From Dickeya oryzae (GTDB taxonomy: Bacteria > Pseudomonadota > Gammaproteobacteria > Enterobacterales > Enterobacteriaceae), in NCBI RefSeq assembly GCF_009372235.1, contig NZ_ML762920.1:651298-715297 (forward strand): a DNA stretch of 64,000 nucleotides, in the 5' to 3' direction. This document shows, one piece after another, positions 10,399 through 20,679 of this stretch. Under the pieces are notes generated by a model. It did no database searches and was not told the DNA's origin. It saw nothing but the letters and a program-made list of their open reading frames with translations. Positions within the stretch are counted from its first letter, which is position 1, and each line of letters starts with the position of its first letter. The translations under genes were made by a program, and so were the position numbers.

Positions 10399-11601
10399 AT
10401 GTCGAGTAAGTTAGTACTGGTTCTTAACTGCGGTAGTTCTTCTCTGAAGTTCGCCATCATTGATGCCGTTAACGGGGATGAATACCTGTCTGGTCTGGCC
10501 GAATGTTTCAATCTGCCCGAAGCGCGCATCAAATGGAAAATCGATGGCGGCAAACAGGAAGCCGCACTGGGTGCCGGTGCCGCCCACAGTGAAGCACTGA
10601 GTTTTATCGTTAACACCATCCTCAGTCAGAAGCCGGAACTCTCCGCTCAACTGGTAGCGATTGGTCATCGTATCGTACATGGCGGCGAAAAGTTCACCCA
10701 GTCCGCTGTGATCAACGACGAAGTGTTGCAGGGTATCAAAGATGCGGTTCCATTCGCACCACTGCATAACCCGGCTCACCTGATCGGCATCGAAGAAGCA
10801 CTGAAAGAATTCCCGCACCTGAAAGACAAGAACGTCGCTGTTTTTGACACCGCGTTCCATCAGACTATGCCGGAAGAAGCCTACCTGTACGCCCTGCCGT
10901 ACAAATTATACAAAGAACATCACATCCGTCGTTACGGCGCTCACGGTACCAGCCACTACTTTGTTTCCCGTGAAGCGGCAAAAGTCCTGAACAAGCCAGT
11001 AGACGAACTGAACGTCATTACCTGCCATCTGGGCAACGGCGGTTCTGTTAGCGCGATTCGCAACGGCAAATGCGTTGATACCTCTATGGGTCTGACACCG
11101 CTGGAAGGTCTGGTGATGGGTACCCGCAGTGGTGATATCGACCCGGCGGTGGTTTTCCACCTGCACGATTCCCTGGGTATGAGCGTAGACAGCATCAACA
11201 AAATGCTGACCAAAGAATCTGGTCTGCTGGGCCTGACTGAAGTGACCAGCGACTGCCGTTACGTGGAAGATAACTACGAGACCAAAGAAGACGCCAAGCG
11301 TGCGATGAACGTGTACTGCCATCGTCTGGCCAAGTACATCGGTTCTTACTCCGCGCTGATGGAAGGCCGTCTGGACGCGGTTATCTTCACCGGTGGTATC
11401 GGTGAAAACGCCGCCATGGTGCGTGAGCTGACGCTGAAGCAACTGGGTCTGCTGGGCTTCGAAGTTGACCATGAGCGCAACCTGGCTGCCCGCTTCGGCA
11501 AAGGTGGCAACGTCGCTAAAGACGGTACCCGTCCGGCATTGGTTATCCCGACCAACGAAGAACTGGTCATCGCTCAGGATGCACTGAGCCTGACCGCCTA
11601 A
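10399..11601 (+). CDS. ackA: Acetate kinase AckA
   Basis: Interconverts acetyl phosphate + ADP and acetate + ATP, the last step of overflow acetate production. The 400-residue protein has the acetokinase family features: the N-terminal [14 protein letters not shown], the HRIVHGG segment, [17 protein letters not shown], and the C-terminal [11 protein letters not shown] nucleotide-binding motif. AGG lies 8 nt before ATG. Followed by pta, with an intercistronic terminator-like hairpin. Confidence 0.98.
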   Translation: MSSKLVLVLNCGSSSLKFAIIDAVNGDEYLSGLAECFNLPEARIKWKIDGGKQEAALGAGAAHSEALSFIVNTILSQKPELSAQLVAIGHRIVHGGEKFTQSAVINDEVLQGIKDAVPFAPLHNPAHLIGIEEALKEFPHLKDKNVAVFDTAFHQTMPEEAYLYALPYKLYKEHHIRRYGAHGTSHYFVSREAAKVLNKPVDELNVITCHLGNGGSVSAIRNGKCVDTSMGLTPLEGLVMGTRSGDIDPAVVFHLHDSLGMSVDSINKMLTKESGLLGLTEVTSDCRYVEDNYETKEDAKRAMNVYCHRLAKYIGSYSALMEGRLDAVIFTGGIGENAAMVRELTLKQLGLLGFEVDHERNLAARFGKGGNVAKDGTRPALVIPTNEELVIAQDALSLTA

Positions 11602-11610
11602 GTCTCCCCC

Positions 11611-11642
11611 ACTCCGTCAGCCCAGGCTGACGGAGTTGTTTT
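11611..11642 (+). terminator. Intercistronic terminator/attenuator ackA-pta
   Basis: A 12-bp inverted repeat (ACTCCGTCAGCC and its complement, effective loop about 4 nt) begins just after the ackA stop and is followed by TTGTTTT. It would give partial termination or stabilise the ackA message before pta. Confidence 0.7.
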
Positions 11643-11690
11643 AGCCGCATCGTTTTTGAACAACGAGCAACCGCAAACAGAGGTTAAGCC

Positions 11691-13832
11691 GTGTCCCGTA
11701 CAATCATGTTGATTCCTACTGGCACCAGCGTGGGCCTGACCAGCGTCAGCCTGGGTGTCATTCGTTCCATGGAACAAAAAGGCGTGCGCCTGAGCGTATT
11801 CAAGCCTATCGCCCAGCCGCGTTCTGGTGATAGCACACTGGATCAGACCACCACTATCGTTCGTGCCACATCCGCCATTCCAGCCGCTGAACCGCTGGCA
11901 ATGAGCTACGTGGAATCCATGCTGAGCAGCAACCAGCAGGACGTTCTGCTGGAAGAGATCATCGCTCGCTACCACGAAAACACCAAAGACGCAGAAGTCG
12001 TGTTGGTTGAAGGTCTGGTTCCGACCCGTAAACACCAGTTCGCCAACGCGCTGAACTATGAAATCGCCAAAACGCTGAATGCGGAAATCGTCTTCGTACT
12101 GGCGCTGGGTAATGACTCCCCGGCACAGTTGAAAGAGCGTATCGACATCGCCCGTTCCAGCTTCGGCGGCAGCAAGAACAAAAACATCACCGGCGTTATC
12201 ATCAACAAACTGAATGCACCGGTCGATGAACAGGGTCGCACCCGTCCTGATCTGTCTGAGATTTTTGACGACTCGACCAAAGCCAGCGTGGCCAACATCG
12301 ATCCGAAGCTGCTGTTTGCCAACAGCCCGCTGCCGATTCTGGGTTGCGTACCCTGGAGTTTCGATCTGATCGCCACCCGCGCTATCGATATGGCCAACCA
12401 CCTGAACGCACGCGTTATCAACACCGGCGACATTCAGACCCGTCGCGTGAAATCGGTAACGTTCTGCGCCCGCAGCATTCCGCACATGCTGGAGCATTTC
12501 CGCCCTGGTTCACTGTTGGTGACCTCTGCTGACCGTCCGGATGTACTGGTTGCCGCCTGTCTGGCTGCCATGAACGGTGTTGAAATCGGTGCCCTGCTGC
12601 TGACCGGCGGTTACGAAATCGACCCGGCTATCAGCAAGCTGTGCGAACGTGCCTTCCAAACCGGCCTGCCGGTATTCATGGTCAAGACCAATACCTGGCA
12701 GACCTCACTGAACCTGCAGAGCTTCAATCTGGAACTGCCGCCGGACGACCATGAGCGTGTGGAAAAAGTGCAGGAATACGTAGCTCGCCACATCGATGCC
12801 CAGTGGATCGACTCCCTGACCGCTACCTCTGAGCGTTCACGTCGCCTGTCTCCGCCAGCCTTCCGCTATCAGTTGACCGAACTGGCACGTCAGGCTGGCA
12901 AACGTATCGTACTGCCGGAAGGCGACGAACCGCGTACCGTTAAAGCCGCTTCCATCTGTGCCGAACGCGGTATCGCACAGTGCGTGCTGTTGGGCAACCC
13001 GGATGAAATCCAGCGTGTCGCCGCTGCACAGGGTGTTGAACTGGGCAAAGGTATCGAGATTATCGACCCGGTTGAAGCCCGTGAACGCTATGTCCCGCGT
13101 CTGGTTGAACTGCGTAAGAGCAAAGGCATGACCGAAGTGGTCGCCCGCGAACAACTCGAAGACAACGTGGTTCTGGGTACCCTGATGCTGGAACAAGGCG
13201 AAGTTGACGGTCTGGTCTCCGGTGCCGTTCACACCACCGCTAACACCATTCGTCCGCCGTTGCAGTTGATCAAAACCGCACCGGGCAGCTCACTGGTGTC
13301 TTCCGTGTTCTTCATGCTACTGCCAGAGCAGGTGCTGGTGTATGGCGACTGCGCCATCAACCCGGACCCGACAGCCGAACAGCTGGCTGAAATCGCTATC
13401 CAGTCCGCCGACTCGGCTGCCGCCTTCGGCATCGACCCGCGTGTGGCGATGATCTCCTACTCCACCGGTAACTCTGGTGCGGGCAGCGATGTAGATAAAG
13501 TTCGTGAAGCAACCCGTCTGGCGCAGGAAAAACGCCCGGATCTGGTCATTGACGGCCCGCTGCAGTACGACGCGGCTATCATGGCTGACGTTGCCCAGTC
13601 CAAAGCACCGAACTCACCGGTTGCGGGTAAAGCCACCGTGTTCGTGTTCCCGGACCTCAACACTGGTAACACCACTTACAAAGCGGTACAGCGTTCTGCC
13701 GACCTGATTTCCATCGGGCCAATGCTGCAAGGCATGCGTAAACCGGTTAACGACCTGTCCCGTGGCGCACTGGTAGACGACATCGTCTATACCGTAGCCC
13801 TGACTGCTATTCAGGCAACACAGATTGCCTGA
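11691..13832 (+). CDS. pta: Phosphate acetyltransferase Pta
   Basis: Converts acetyl-CoA and phosphate to acetyl phosphate and CoA. This is the long enterobacterial form (713 residues). It has an N-terminal P-loop-like, dethiobiotin-synthetase-type domain ([17 protein letters not shown]), a central DRTGG domain (about 215-330), and the C-terminal catalytic PTA_PTB domain (about 390-710) with [16 protein letters not shown] and [16 protein letters not shown]. It is 89 nt from ackA and closed by a good terminator. Confidence 0.98.
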   Translation: MSRTIMLIPTGTSVGLTSVSLGVIRSMEQKGVRLSVFKPIAQPRSGDSTLDQTTTIVRATSAIPAAEPLAMSYVESMLSSNQQDVLLEEIIARYHENTKDAEVVLVEGLVPTRKHQFANALNYEIAKTLNAEIVFVLALGNDSPAQLKERIDIARSSFGGSKNKNITGVIINKLNAPVDEQGRTRPDLSEIFDDSTKASVANIDPKLLFANSPLPILGCVPWSFDLIATRAIDMANHLNARVINTGDIQTRRVKSVTFCARSIPHMLEHFRPGSLLVTSADRPDVLVAACLAAMNGVEIGALLLTGGYEIDPAISKLCERAFQTGLPVFMVKTNTWQTSLNLQSFNLELPPDDHERVEKVQEYVARHIDAQWIDSLTATSERSRRLSPPAFRYQLTELARQAGKRIVLPEGDEPRTVKAASICAERGIAQCVLLGNPDEIQRVAAAQGVELGKGIEIIDPVEARERYVPRLVELRKSKGMTEVVAREQLEDNVVLGTLMLEQGEVDGLVSGAVHTTANTIRPPLQLIKTAPGSSLVSSVFFMLLPEQVLVYGDCAINPDPTAEQLAEIAIQSADSAAAFGIDPRVAMISYSTGNSGAGSDVDKVREATRLAQEKRPDLVIDGPLQYDAAIMADVAQSKAPNSPVAGKATVFVFPDLNTGNTTYKAVQRSADLISIGPMLQGMRKPVNDLSRGALVDDIVYTVALTAIQATQIA

Positions 13833-13881
13833 TGAGGGTGTGGCGGCGCATCAACTGATACGTCGCTACGACAGAAACACA

Positions 13882-13907
13882 AACGCCAGCATCCGCTGGC
13901 GTTTTTT
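13882..13907 (+). terminator. Rho-independent terminator of pta
   Basis: Perfect 9-bp stem AACGCCAGC / GCTGGCGTT with a 4-nt loop, followed by six T in total. It lies between convergent pta and yfcD, and its opposite strand ends in a T-rich run, so it may serve both. Confidence 0.85.
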
Positions 13908-13935
13908 ATTCAACCCATTATTACCGCAACGACAA

Positions 13936-14550
13936 TTAATGCTCTTCTTCTACGGTATCATGGTCTTGTGTTCCGCTTGGCTCCTCGTTTTGAGCGCGTG
14001 ACGTCACACGTGTCGGCTTGATGTAATCATTGTTGCTGCCACTGTTGCGGCTTAGCCAAAGCGATAATGCTTTGAGTGAATCTGGGGTGAACTCATCACA
14101 ACGCGCGGTAATCTCCTCTGGTGTCAGCCAGCTCACCTCGTCAATCTCTTCAGCTTGCAAGGCAAACGGGCCATGCATGACACAACTGAACAGCGCGCCC
14201 CACACCCGGCAATCATCGCTTTCATAATAAAACAGGCCGTGTTCGGCAAACGGAACACCCGCGATACCCAATTCCTCTTCCGCTTCACGGCGCGCCGACT
14301 CCAGCAGATTCTCACCCGTTTGCACCACGCCGCCTGCGGTCGCATCCAGCCAGCCGGGGTAAAAATCTTTGGTTTCGGTACGGCGCTGGACCAGAATCTT
14401 GCCCATGCCATCATGTACGACAATATAGGTAGCGCGGTGTCGCAGATGCTGAGCACGCATCTGTTGGCGGCTCGACTGGGCAATCACCTCGTTGTTCTCA
14501 TCAACGATGTCGACCCACTCTGTACCTGCCGTCTGTGTTTGTTCCACCAT
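13936..14550 (-). CDS. yfcD: Nudix hydrolase YfcD
   Basis: Cytoplasmic Nudix-fold pyrophosphohydrolase of undefined substrate. The Nudix box runs from about residue 73 to 95 ([22 protein letters not shown], then G), with all glutamates of the REUXEE core present. It resembles isopentenyl-diphosphate isomerase-type Nudix proteins in the [11 protein letters not shown]-terminal strand. Start set at ATG 14550; AAAGGG lies about 9 nt upstream. GTG/ATG codons at 14574/14571 are upstream alternatives without a ribosome site. The C-terminal tail is acidic and about 20 residues longer than in E. coli. Confidence 0.92.
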   Translation of the reverse strand: MVEQTQTAGTEWVDIVDENNEVIAQSSRQQMRAQHLRHRATYIVVHDGMGKILVQRRTETKDFYPGWLDATAGGVVQTGENLLESARREAEEELGIAGVPFAEHGLFYYESDDCRVWGALFSCVMHGPFALQAEEIDEVSWLTPEEITARCDEFTPDSLKALSLWLSRNSGSNNDYIKPTRVTSRAQNEEPSGTQDHDTVEEEH

Positions 14551-14643
14551 CCTCTGAAACCCTTTCGTCATCACGCGCTGATGCGCATCAGTTTTTAGAA
14601 ATATTGGAATTATCGATGTAACCTGAGAGTAGTAGCGTCTAAA

Positions 14644-15195
14644 TTAGTGGCTAATCGCAACCTGTGCAATAGTCTCCCCGCCTTGTAATGGCACAGCCTG
14701 CAACACGCCGTTTTCCAGTAAGCCGTAACTGGCAGGGTAACCGCCCTTCGGCAGGCTGACGGAACCGGGGTTGAAGCAAAAAATATCATCACGTCGCTCG
14801 GCTACCGGGATATGAGTGTGACCAAACACCAGCACATCACCAGCGTGCAGCGGTGGTCGTTTTTCCGGATGATAAAGGTGCCCGTGGGTTAAAAATAAGC
14901 GGTTGCCCGGTAACAGCACCTGCTGCCAGGGGGCAGTAATGGGAAATTGCAGCAGCATCTGGTCAACCTCGCTGTCGCAATTTCCCCGCACCGCCATAAT
15001 CTGCGACGCATAACGGTTCAACAAACTCGCGACATCCGCAGGTTGATAACGATCCGGTAACGGGTTGCGGGGGCCGTGATTAAGAAAATCGCCCAACAGA
15101 ATCAGCCAGTCGGCACCGCTTTGTTCAAAACGCTCCAACAGGGTTTCAGTGGCTGACAGTGAGCCATGCAGGTCAGAGGCAAACATCAGTTTCAT
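14644..15195 (-). CDS. yfcE: Metallophosphoesterase YfcE
   Basis: Calcineurin-like manganese-dependent phosphodiesterase of the MJ0936/YfcE family. The five metal motifs can be read in order: ASDLHGS, GDFLNHGPRN, GNCDSE, THGH and GHTHIP. The length from ATG 15195 is 183 residues, close to the E. coli protein (184), and the N terminus MKLMFASDLHGS matches it. The open frame continues upstream but the extra 48 residues are not part of the family. Physiological substrate unknown. Confidence 0.94.
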   Translation of the reverse strand: MKLMFASDLHGSLSATETLLERFEQSGADWLILLGDFLNHGPRNPLPDRYQPADVASLLNRYASQIMAVRGNCDSEVDQMLLQFPITAPWQQVLLPGNRLFLTHGHLYHPEKRPPLHAGDVLVFGHTHIPVAERRDDIFCFNPGSVSLPKGGYPASYGLLENGVLQAVPLQGGETIAQVAISH

Positions 15196-15446
15196 GGTTC
15201 TATCCCGATGTGTGAATACATTCAGTCTCGCTATAGTACCAAAAACCCATGTCATCACAGGCAAAATTATCAGCCCTGACGCTTTTCGAGAGGAGCCCAT
15301 ACCGTAGCGCTGTCTGTATGAAAGGAAAAGAATAGCCATAACGGTTATTTATGTCTTATCCGCGAAGGTGCTAGGCTTTTGTCTGCCGATTGCTTTTCGG
15401 AGTCTTCAACCTCAGGTCAATGACTCCCTCACTGGAGAGATGATTC

Positions 15447-16076
15447 ATGATTGATGTGTATTACGCCCCGACGCCTAACGGCCACAAAATCACCCTGTTC
15501 CTGGAAGAAGCACAATTACCTTACCAATTGCACAGGGTAGATATCAGCGCAGGCGACCAGTTCAAGCCCGCGTTCCTGGCGATTTCCCCGAATAACAAAA
15601 TCCCCGCGATTGTGGATAACCAACCGGCAGATCAGGGAGCTCCGCTCAGCCTGTTCGAATCCGGGGCTATCTTGCTCTATCTGGCGGAAAAAACCGGCAA
15701 GCTATTGAGTACTGACATGCGGGAGCGCGCTACCACCCTGCAATGGTTATTCTGGCAGATGGCAGGCTTTGGCCCAATGCTGGGACAAAACCATCATTTC
15801 AATCACTATGCGCCGCAGCCGGTGCCCTATGCTATCGACCGCTATCAGAAAGAAACGGAACGCCTGTACGGCGTGTTGAACACACAGTTGTCCGAGCACA
15901 CCTGGCTTGCTGGCAATGAGTACAGTATTGCCGATATCGCCACCTATCCCTGGGTGGTGTCACATGAACGCCAGCGTATTGACCTTGACGACTTCCCGGC
16001 GGTGAAAAGCTGGTTTGAGCGCATCCGCGAACGTCCGGCCACAGAGCGCGCCTACCAACTGGCAACCAAAGCCTGA
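15447..16076 (+). CDS. yfcG: Glutathione S-transferase-like disulfide reductase YfcG
   Basis: Nu-class glutathione-transferase homologue; E. coli YfcG has glutathione-dependent disulfide-bond reductase activity. The N-terminal thioredoxin fold has YYAPTPNGHKITLFLEE, with the Thr-Pro-Asn active-site region, and the glutathione-binding motif SPNNKIPAI...LFESGAILLYLAEK. The all-helical C domain follows with QWLFWQMAGFGPMLGQNHHFNHYAP. At 209 residues it is slightly shorter than E. coli YfcG. GGAG precedes the ATG. Confidence 0.93.
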   Translation: MIDVYYAPTPNGHKITLFLEEAQLPYQLHRVDISAGDQFKPAFLAISPNNKIPAIVDNQPADQGAPLSLFESGAILLYLAEKTGKLLSTDMRERATTLQWLFWQMAGFGPMLGQNHHFNHYAPQPVPYAIDRYQKETERLYGVLNTQLSEHTWLAGNEYSIADIATYPWVVSHERQRIDLDDFPAVKSWFERIRERPATERAYQLATKA

Positions 16077-16395
16077 TAAAAATCGGATGAAAGTGCCACG
16101 TCCGGTGTACCGGGCGTGGTTTCGTCCTCCCTTCCTCGCACTTCCTCTCCCTTCGCTATCGCCACGAAGGCTGTCACTGCACTTTGTGTTGTCATCCCAG
16201 CACGCTATGCTGTTTCGACTACCCTGAAAAGTGCTTGTTCCACTGATAAAAATTCCCTGAGATGTGGGTAATATCACCGGCAGGTGCAGATGAATCATCT
16301 ATGCTGAAATCAGAGTGAGTCAACGCGATACCAGCGTATAAAACACCACCATCACTCCCAGGGGAATAACCTGATACACGAAGCGAGGCCAGCTT
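16077..16395. other. Intergenic region yfcG-yfcH
   Basis: About 320 nt. The first part contains a hairpin (16096-16119) that probably ends yfcG. The remainder should hold the yfcH promoter. Nothing else is recognisable. Confidence 0.5.
16096..16119 (+). terminator. Terminator-like hairpin after yfcG
   Basis: An 11-bp stem with one G-T pair (CCACGTCCGGT pairing with ACCGGGCGTGG) lies 20 nt after the yfcG stop. Only a short U-run (TTTC) follows. Confidence 0.5.
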
Positions 16396-17304
16396 ATGAA
16401 GCTACTGATTACTGGGGGAACCGGCCTTATTGGGCGTCATCTGATTGCGCGTTTGTTGTCCCTGTCACATCAGGTCACTGTCGTTTCCCGCTCGCCGGAA
16501 CGCGCGCGACGACTTCTGGGCGATCAGGTTACGTATTGGCATGGACTGGAAGATAAGACCTCGTTGGATGGCTTTGATGGCGTTATCAATCTGGCGGGGG
16601 AGCCTATCGCTGATAAGCGCTGGACCAAAGCCCAGAAAGCCCGTCTGTGCCATAGCCGCTGGGACATCACCCGGCAACTGGCACAGTTGATCCGCCACAG
16701 TCAGACGCCGCCAGCGGTGTTTTTGTCCGGCTCAGCCGTTGGTTATTACGGCGATCAGGGGCAAGCGCTGGTAACCGAAGATGAACCGCCTCACGATGAC
16801 TTTACCCATGAACTCTGCGCCCGTTGGGAAGCACTGGCACTGGAGGCTGAAAGCGATAAGACCCGTGTATGCCTGATGCGTACCGGGGTGGTGTTATCGG
16901 CAGAAGGCGGCGCGCTGGCAAAAATGCTGCCGGTTTTCCGCCTCGGGTTAGGTGGCCCGATAGGCTCTGGCAGGCAATACCTGCCGTGGATTCATATTGA
17001 TGATATGACCAACGCTATTTTATACCTGCTGGATACCCCCATGCTGAATGGCCCCTTCAACATGGTGTCGCCTTATCCGGTGCGTAACGAGAAATTCTCC
17101 GCCATGTTGGCGAATGTGCTGGATCGCCCCGGTTTTATGCGCACACCCGGTTGGGCACTCAGGATAGTGATGGGCGAAGCCGCGACACTGTTGTTGGGTG
17201 GACAACGTGCCATTCCCCAACAACTGGAGAAAGCCGGGTTCGGTTTTCGCTTTTTCGAGCTGGAAGAAGCCTTGAACGACTTGTTGCACCCTCGCGCCAG
17301 CTGA
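16396..17304 (+). CDS. yfcH: NAD(P)-binding epimerase-like protein YfcH
   Basis: Member of the SDR39U1/YfcH family of extended short-chain dehydrogenase-like proteins, with a Rossmann fold at the N terminus ([19 protein letters not shown]) and a C-terminal DUF1731 domain. Other family motifs are [25 protein letters not shown] and WIHIDDM. The 302-residue length is normal. Substrate is not known. It is convergent with hisP, only 41 nt away, with a hairpin overlapping its 3' end. Confidence 0.93.
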   Translation: MKLLITGGTGLIGRHLIARLLSLSHQVTVVSRSPERARRLLGDQVTYWHGLEDKTSLDGFDGVINLAGEPIADKRWTKAQKARLCHSRWDITRQLAQLIRHSQTPPAVFLSGSAVGYYGDQGQALVTEDEPPHDDFTHELCARWEALALEAESDKTRVCLMRTGVVLSAEGGALAKMLPVFRLGLGGPIGSGRQYLPWIHIDDMTNAILYLLDTPMLNGPFNMVSPYPVRNEKFSAMLANVLDRPGFMRTPGWALRIVMGEAATLLLGGQRAIPQQLEKAGFGFRFFELEEALNDLLHPRAS

Positions 17305-17325
17305 ATTATATCAACCAGCGCGAGG
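17290..17325. terminator. Hairpin between convergent yfcH and hisP
   Basis: Perfect 8-bp inverted repeat CCTCGCGC / GCGCGAGG separated by 20 nt and overlapping the yfcH stop codon. Without a U-run it is at best a weak bidirectional stop or an RNA-stabilising stem. Confidence 0.3.
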
Positions 17326-17345
17326 AGCGTGTGACGTACGCCGCG

Positions 17346-18119
17346 TTACTTCAGCGCACCAGACAGGAACTGCTGTAAACGAGGGCTTTGCGGGTTGCCG
17401 AATACGGCCTCCGGCGGGCCCTCCTCTTCTACTACCCCTTGATGCAGGAAAATCACATGGCTCGACACATGCCGGGCAAACTCCATTTCGTGGGTCACCA
17501 CCACCATGGTTTTACCCTCTTCGGCCAGTTGCTGCATGATGCGCAGCACTTCACCCACCAGTTCTGGATCCAGCGCGGAAGTCGGCTCATCAAACAGTAA
17601 CACATCCGGCTCCATCGCCAGTGCGCGGGCAATGGAAACACGCTGCTGTTGACCACCCGACAAATCAGAAGGGTATTTCTCCTGTGACGCCCCGGTGATC
17701 CCAACCTTATTCAGGTAGAACTCCGCGCGTTTACGGGCTTCCGCCTTACTCAGCCCCAACACCTGTACCGGCGCTTCCATAACGTTTTCCAGCGCCGTCA
17801 TGAAACTCCACAAGTTGAAATGCTGAAACACCATCGTCAACCGGGTACGCAGCAACTGTAGCTGCTTTTTGTCAAAGACCTTGAGCTGACCGTCTTTGTC
17901 CCGCACCATGTGGATTTCCTGTCCATTCACATGGATAGATCCTTCGCACGGTTTTTCCAGAAAGTTGATACACCGTAATAAGGTGCTCTTCCCCGACCCT
18001 GATGATCCAATAATCGAAATAACGTCCCCGGCTTTAGCCTCTAATGAAATGCCTTTCAGCACCTCATGCTGACCATAACGCTTACGCAATTCCGTCACCA
18101 TCAGCTTATTATTCTGCAT
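17346..18119 (-). CDS. hisP: Histidine/lysine/arginine/ornithine ABC transporter ATPase HisP
   Basis: Cytoplasmic ATPase of the periplasmic-permease complex HisQMP2. Walker [10 protein letters not shown] is at residues 38-46, the signature LSGGQQQR at about 154, and Walker [15 protein letters not shown] follows; the H-loop is in VVTHEMEF. At 257 residues it is the standard length. It is the last gene of hisJQMP, 38 nt after hisM. Confidence 0.97.
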   Translation of the reverse strand: MQNNKLMVTELRKRYGQHEVLKGISLEAKAGDVISIIGSSGSGKSTLLRCINFLEKPCEGSIHVNGQEIHMVRDKDGQLKVFDKKQLQLLRTRLTMVFQHFNLWSFMTALENVMEAPVQVLGLSKAEARKRAEFYLNKVGITGASQEKYPSDLSGGQQQRVSIARALAMEPDVLLFDEPTSALDPELVGEVLRIMQQLAEEGKTMVVVTHEMEFARHVSSHVIFLHQGVVEEEGPPEAVFGNPQSPRLQQFLSGALK

Positions 18120-18157
18120 GCTTTATCTGTTCCTGCACTATTTCATGGAATGAACGG

Positions 18158-18874
18158 TTAATGGGATGAACGGGTGTGAAGATGCCGTAACCAGCGGCGT
18201 TCTGCCTTCCTGAACAACGCAATCAGTACAAACGATATCGCCAGGTACATCACCCCCGCAATGCCAAAGGCGTAAAACGGTTGATAGGTGGCGGCATTGA
18301 TATCGCGCGCTACTTTCAGCAAGTCCGGCACCGTGACGGTAAACGCCAGCGCAGTAGAATGCAGCATCAGGATCACTTCGTTGCTGTAAGCCGGTAAGGC
18401 GATACGCAATGCGCCCGGCAAAATGATGCAGCGATACTGTTTGAAACGCGAAAAGCCATAGGCACGTGCCGCTTCGATTTCACCATGCGGCACCGAACGA
18501 ATAGCACCGGCAAAAATCTCCGTGGTATAGGCACAGGTGTTGAGCGCCAGCGCCAGAATAGCGCAATTCAGACCACTACGAAAAAAGGCGTTCAACAAAT
18601 CGGTACCGCGCACAATCTCCAGGCTGTACACGCCGGAATAAAACACCAGCAGTTGCACGTAGAGCGGTGTACCGCGAAACACGTAGGTAAAAACCCATAC
18701 CGGCAACCAGTAACGACGACGCGGCGAAACGCGGGCCACCGCCAACGGAACCGCCATCAGACCACCGAGGGTCACCGAGATAATCAGCAGCCACAGTGTC
18801 ATCGCCAGCCCGGTAAGGCGATAGCCGTCGCTCCACAGCAGTGCCTGCCAATATTGTTGTAGAATCTCACTCAT
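18158..18874 (-). CDS. hisM: Histidine/basic amino acid ABC transporter permease HisM
   Basis: Inner-membrane permease, 238 residues with about five membrane segments and the EAA loop (EAARAYGFSRFKQYRCIILPGALRIALP, from about residue 140) that docks on HisP. It overlaps the 3' end of hisQ by 8 nt, which suggests translational coupling. Confidence 0.96.
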   Translation of the reverse strand: MSEILQQYWQALLWSDGYRLTGLAMTLWLLIISVTLGGLMAVPLAVARVSPRRRYWLPVWVFTYVFRGTPLYVQLLVFYSGVYSLEIVRGTDLLNAFFRSGLNCAILALALNTCAYTTEIFAGAIRSVPHGEIEAARAYGFSRFKQYRCIILPGALRIALPAYSNEVILMLHSTALAFTVTVPDLLKVARDINAATYQPFYAFGIAGVMYLAISFVLIALFRKAERRWLRHLHTRSSH

Positions 18875-19556
18875 AATTTACTTTCCGGACTCCCTGCGAG
18901 TAGCGTTTTTCCAGCCACCACAGCACCCCGTTGGAAAGGGTGGTAAAAATCAGATACAGCACACCGGCAACAATGGCGAAAAAGAACGGATGGTGCGTAC
19001 CTTTCCCCGCCAATTGCGTTGCTTTGATCACATCGCTCAGCCCCAGCAGCGACACCAGCGCCGTCGCTTTCAGGATAACCTGCCAGTTGTTGCCGATGCC
19101 CGGCAACGCAAAACGCATCATCGACGGAAACATAATGCGGCAAAACACCTTCATCGGCGTAAAGCCAAACGCCACAGCCGCTTCAATCTGGCCACGCGGC
19201 ACGGCCAGATAGGCACCACGGAAGGTTTCAGTGAAGTACGCGCCGTAGATGAATCCCACCGTAATAATCCCGGCACCCATCGGGTCGATATCGATTTGAG
19301 CCGCGCCCAGCGTTTCGGTGATGCTGTTAAGCACCATCTGCAACCCATAAAAAATCAGCAGCATCAGCACCAGGTCTGGTACGCCGCGAATCAGGGTGGT
19401 ATAGCCAGAAAAAAAGCCGGACAGCAATCGACTGGATGAGAGCTTCGCCGCCGCCCCCACCAGACCAATCAGCAGTGACAGCACCAGTGAGCACAACGCC
19501 AGTTGCAGCGTCATGCGCGCGCCATCCATGATTAACTCGGAATAGCCATAAAGCAT
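18867..19556 (-). CDS. hisQ: Histidine/basic amino acid ABC transporter permease HisQ
   Basis: Partner permease of HisM, 229 residues. The HisQ/GlnP-type segment LIRGVPDLVLMLLIFYGLQ and the EAA-type loop EAAVAFGFTPMKVFCRIMFPSM are visible. It follows hisJ by 68 nt, a gap that holds a strong hairpin (19584-19610), and overlaps hisM. Confidence 0.96.
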   Translation of the reverse strand: MLYGYSELIMDGARMTLQLALCSLVLSLLIGLVGAAAKLSSSRLLSGFFSGYTTLIRGVPDLVLMLLIFYGLQMVLNSITETLGAAQIDIDPMGAGIITVGFIYGAYFTETFRGAYLAVPRGQIEAAVAFGFTPMKVFCRIMFPSMMRFALPGIGNNWQVILKATALVSLLGLSDVIKATQLAGKGTHHPFFFAIVAGVLYLIFTTLSNGVLWWLEKRYSQGVRKVNYE

Positions 19557-19583
19557 TACATCAATCCGCTCAGAAAAGACATG

Positions 19584-19610
19584 CCACTGCCCGCACCGGG
19601 CAGGCAGTGG
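19584..19610 (-). terminator. Intercistronic hairpin hisJ-hisQ
   Basis: Perfect 8-bp outer stem CCACTGCC / GGCAGTGG around an 11-nt segment that can itself pair (TGCCCG/CGGGCA). It lies 15 nt after the hisJ stop, and on the transcribed strand a T-rich stretch (TGTCTTTTC) follows. This matches the position of the REP elements first described in the Salmonella histidine transport operon. It probably lowers hisQMP expression relative to hisJ. Confidence 0.65.
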
Positions 19611-19624
19611 TTAATCAGGAAGGC

Positions 19625-20404
19625 TTAATCACCGTACACGTTGAAGTCAAAGTACTTCTTCGCCAGTTTGTCGTAGGTACCGTCTTTACGCATATCAGCA
19701 AACGCTTTATCCAGCGCCACTTTCAGATCGGTCTCGTCCTTACGCAGCCCCATACCGGTACCAACGCCAAACAGTTTGTCGTCTTTCACCGCCGGGCCAG
19801 CAAACGCATAATCTTTACCCGCAGCCTGCTTGAGGAAACCTTCGCTGCCCGCCACTTCATCCTGGAAGGCGGCATCAATGCGCCCGGAAGTCAGGTCGGC
19901 ATAGATCAGATCCTGGTTCTGGTAGGCCACCACATCCACCCCTTTCGGCTGCCAGTACTGGTTGGCGTAAGCCTCCTGCGTGGATGCCTGCAATACGCCG
20001 ACACGCTTACCTTTCAGTGCGTCCAATGTCGGCACAATCGGTGAGCCTTTTTTCGCGATCAGGCGAGCATTCGCAGCGTACAGCTTGTCGGTAAACGCAA
20101 TTTCCTGCTGACGTTTTTCAGTGATAGACAAGGAGGAGATGATGGTATCGATCTTTTTCGCTTTCAGCGACGGGATCAACGCGTCGAAATCACTTTCCAC
20201 GAAGGTGCAATTGGCCTGAATGCGTTTGCACAAGTCTTTTGCCAGATCGATATCAAAACCGACCAGTTGACCACTGGCATCCTTGGATTCGAACGGCGCG
20301 TACGTCGGGTCAGTCCCAATTTTAATATTTTTCGGAACCTCGGCGAACGTACTGCCTGCAGCGAATACCAGTGCAAGGGGCAAAAGTTTCAACATTTTTT
20401 TCAT
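19625..20404 (-). CDS. hisJ: Periplasmic histidine/lysine-arginine-ornithine binding protein (HisJ/ArgT type)
   Basis: Substrate-binding protein of the HisQMP importer. A signal peptide (about residues 1-21, [21 protein letters not shown]) is followed by a bac_3-type fold with the family signature in [20 protein letters not shown]. Two cysteines (about 60 and 67) match the disulfide of HisJ and ArgT. Compared from memory, the protein is a mosaic: the N-terminal part is HisJ-like while [24 protein letters not shown] and the ending FNVYGD are ArgT-like. Only one such gene is present, while E. coli has two in tandem. AAGGG lies 7 nt before the ATG. The upstream region looks nitrogen-regulated (see the sites below). 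Confidence 0.94.
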   Translation of the reverse strand: MKKMLKLLPLALVFAAGSTFAEVPKNIKIGTDPTYAPFESKDASGQLVGFDIDLAKDLCKRIQANCTFVESDFDALIPSLKAKKIDTIISSLSITEKRQQEIAFTDKLYAANARLIAKKGSPIVPTLDALKGKRVGVLQASTQEAYANQYWQPKGVDVVAYQNQDLIYADLTSGRIDAAFQDEVAGSEGFLKQAAGKDYAFAGPAVKDDKLFGVGTGMGLRKDETDLKVALDKAFADMRKDGTYDKLAKKYFDFNVYGD

Positions 20405-20521
20405 TGCATTACCCTTATTTTATGATTGTCTATGCCTAAGTGATGTTGACGGCGAACGCAAAACCGTTGTGATGAATACGTTTGCTGTGTGCATTAATTT
20501 ATGTGCTTTTTGTCAAAATAT

Positions 20522-20537
20522 AGCAAATTTTATGCCA
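20522..20537 (-). promoter_or_regulatory. Sigma-54 (-24/-12) promoter of hisJ
   Basis: On the minus strand TGGCATAAAATTTGCT fits the consensus TGGCAC-N5-TTGCW with the exact spacing of the invariant GG and GC doublets. The single departure is C to T at the end of the first box. Predicted start of transcription is near 20511. Confidence 0.7.
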
Positions 20538-20597
20538 TAAAAAATATGCCACTCTGCATAAAATCAGATTCCGTGATCATGACAATCACATCAATAT

Positions 20598-20610
20598 AAT
20601 CAATAAATTA
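20598..20610. promoter_or_regulatory. IHF binding site
   Basis: AATCAATAAATTA matches the IHF consensus WATCAANNNNTTR at every fixed position. It lies between the NtrC-like boxes and the -24/-12 promoter, centred about 93 bp upstream of the predicted start, where DNA bending would bring NtrC to the polymerase. Confidence 0.65.
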
Positions 20611-20662
20611 TCCTGGTATCAGCAATAGCGAGGGGGATAGTGCAACACCGCCCTGCATGATG

Positions 20663-20679
20663 AGCACAATCATGGTGCA
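20663..20679. promoter_or_regulatory. NtrC box 1
   Basis: AGCACAATCATGGTGCA keeps the GCAC-N7-GTGC core of the NtrC consensus (TGCACCAANATGGTGCA), with most other positions also matching. Centre is about 160 bp upstream of the predicted hisJ start. Confidence 0.6.

Noticed and set aside
11598-12497. Long open frame antisense to pta (299 codons)
   Set aside because: Shadow of the pta coding sequence; codon use and translation are not protein-like.
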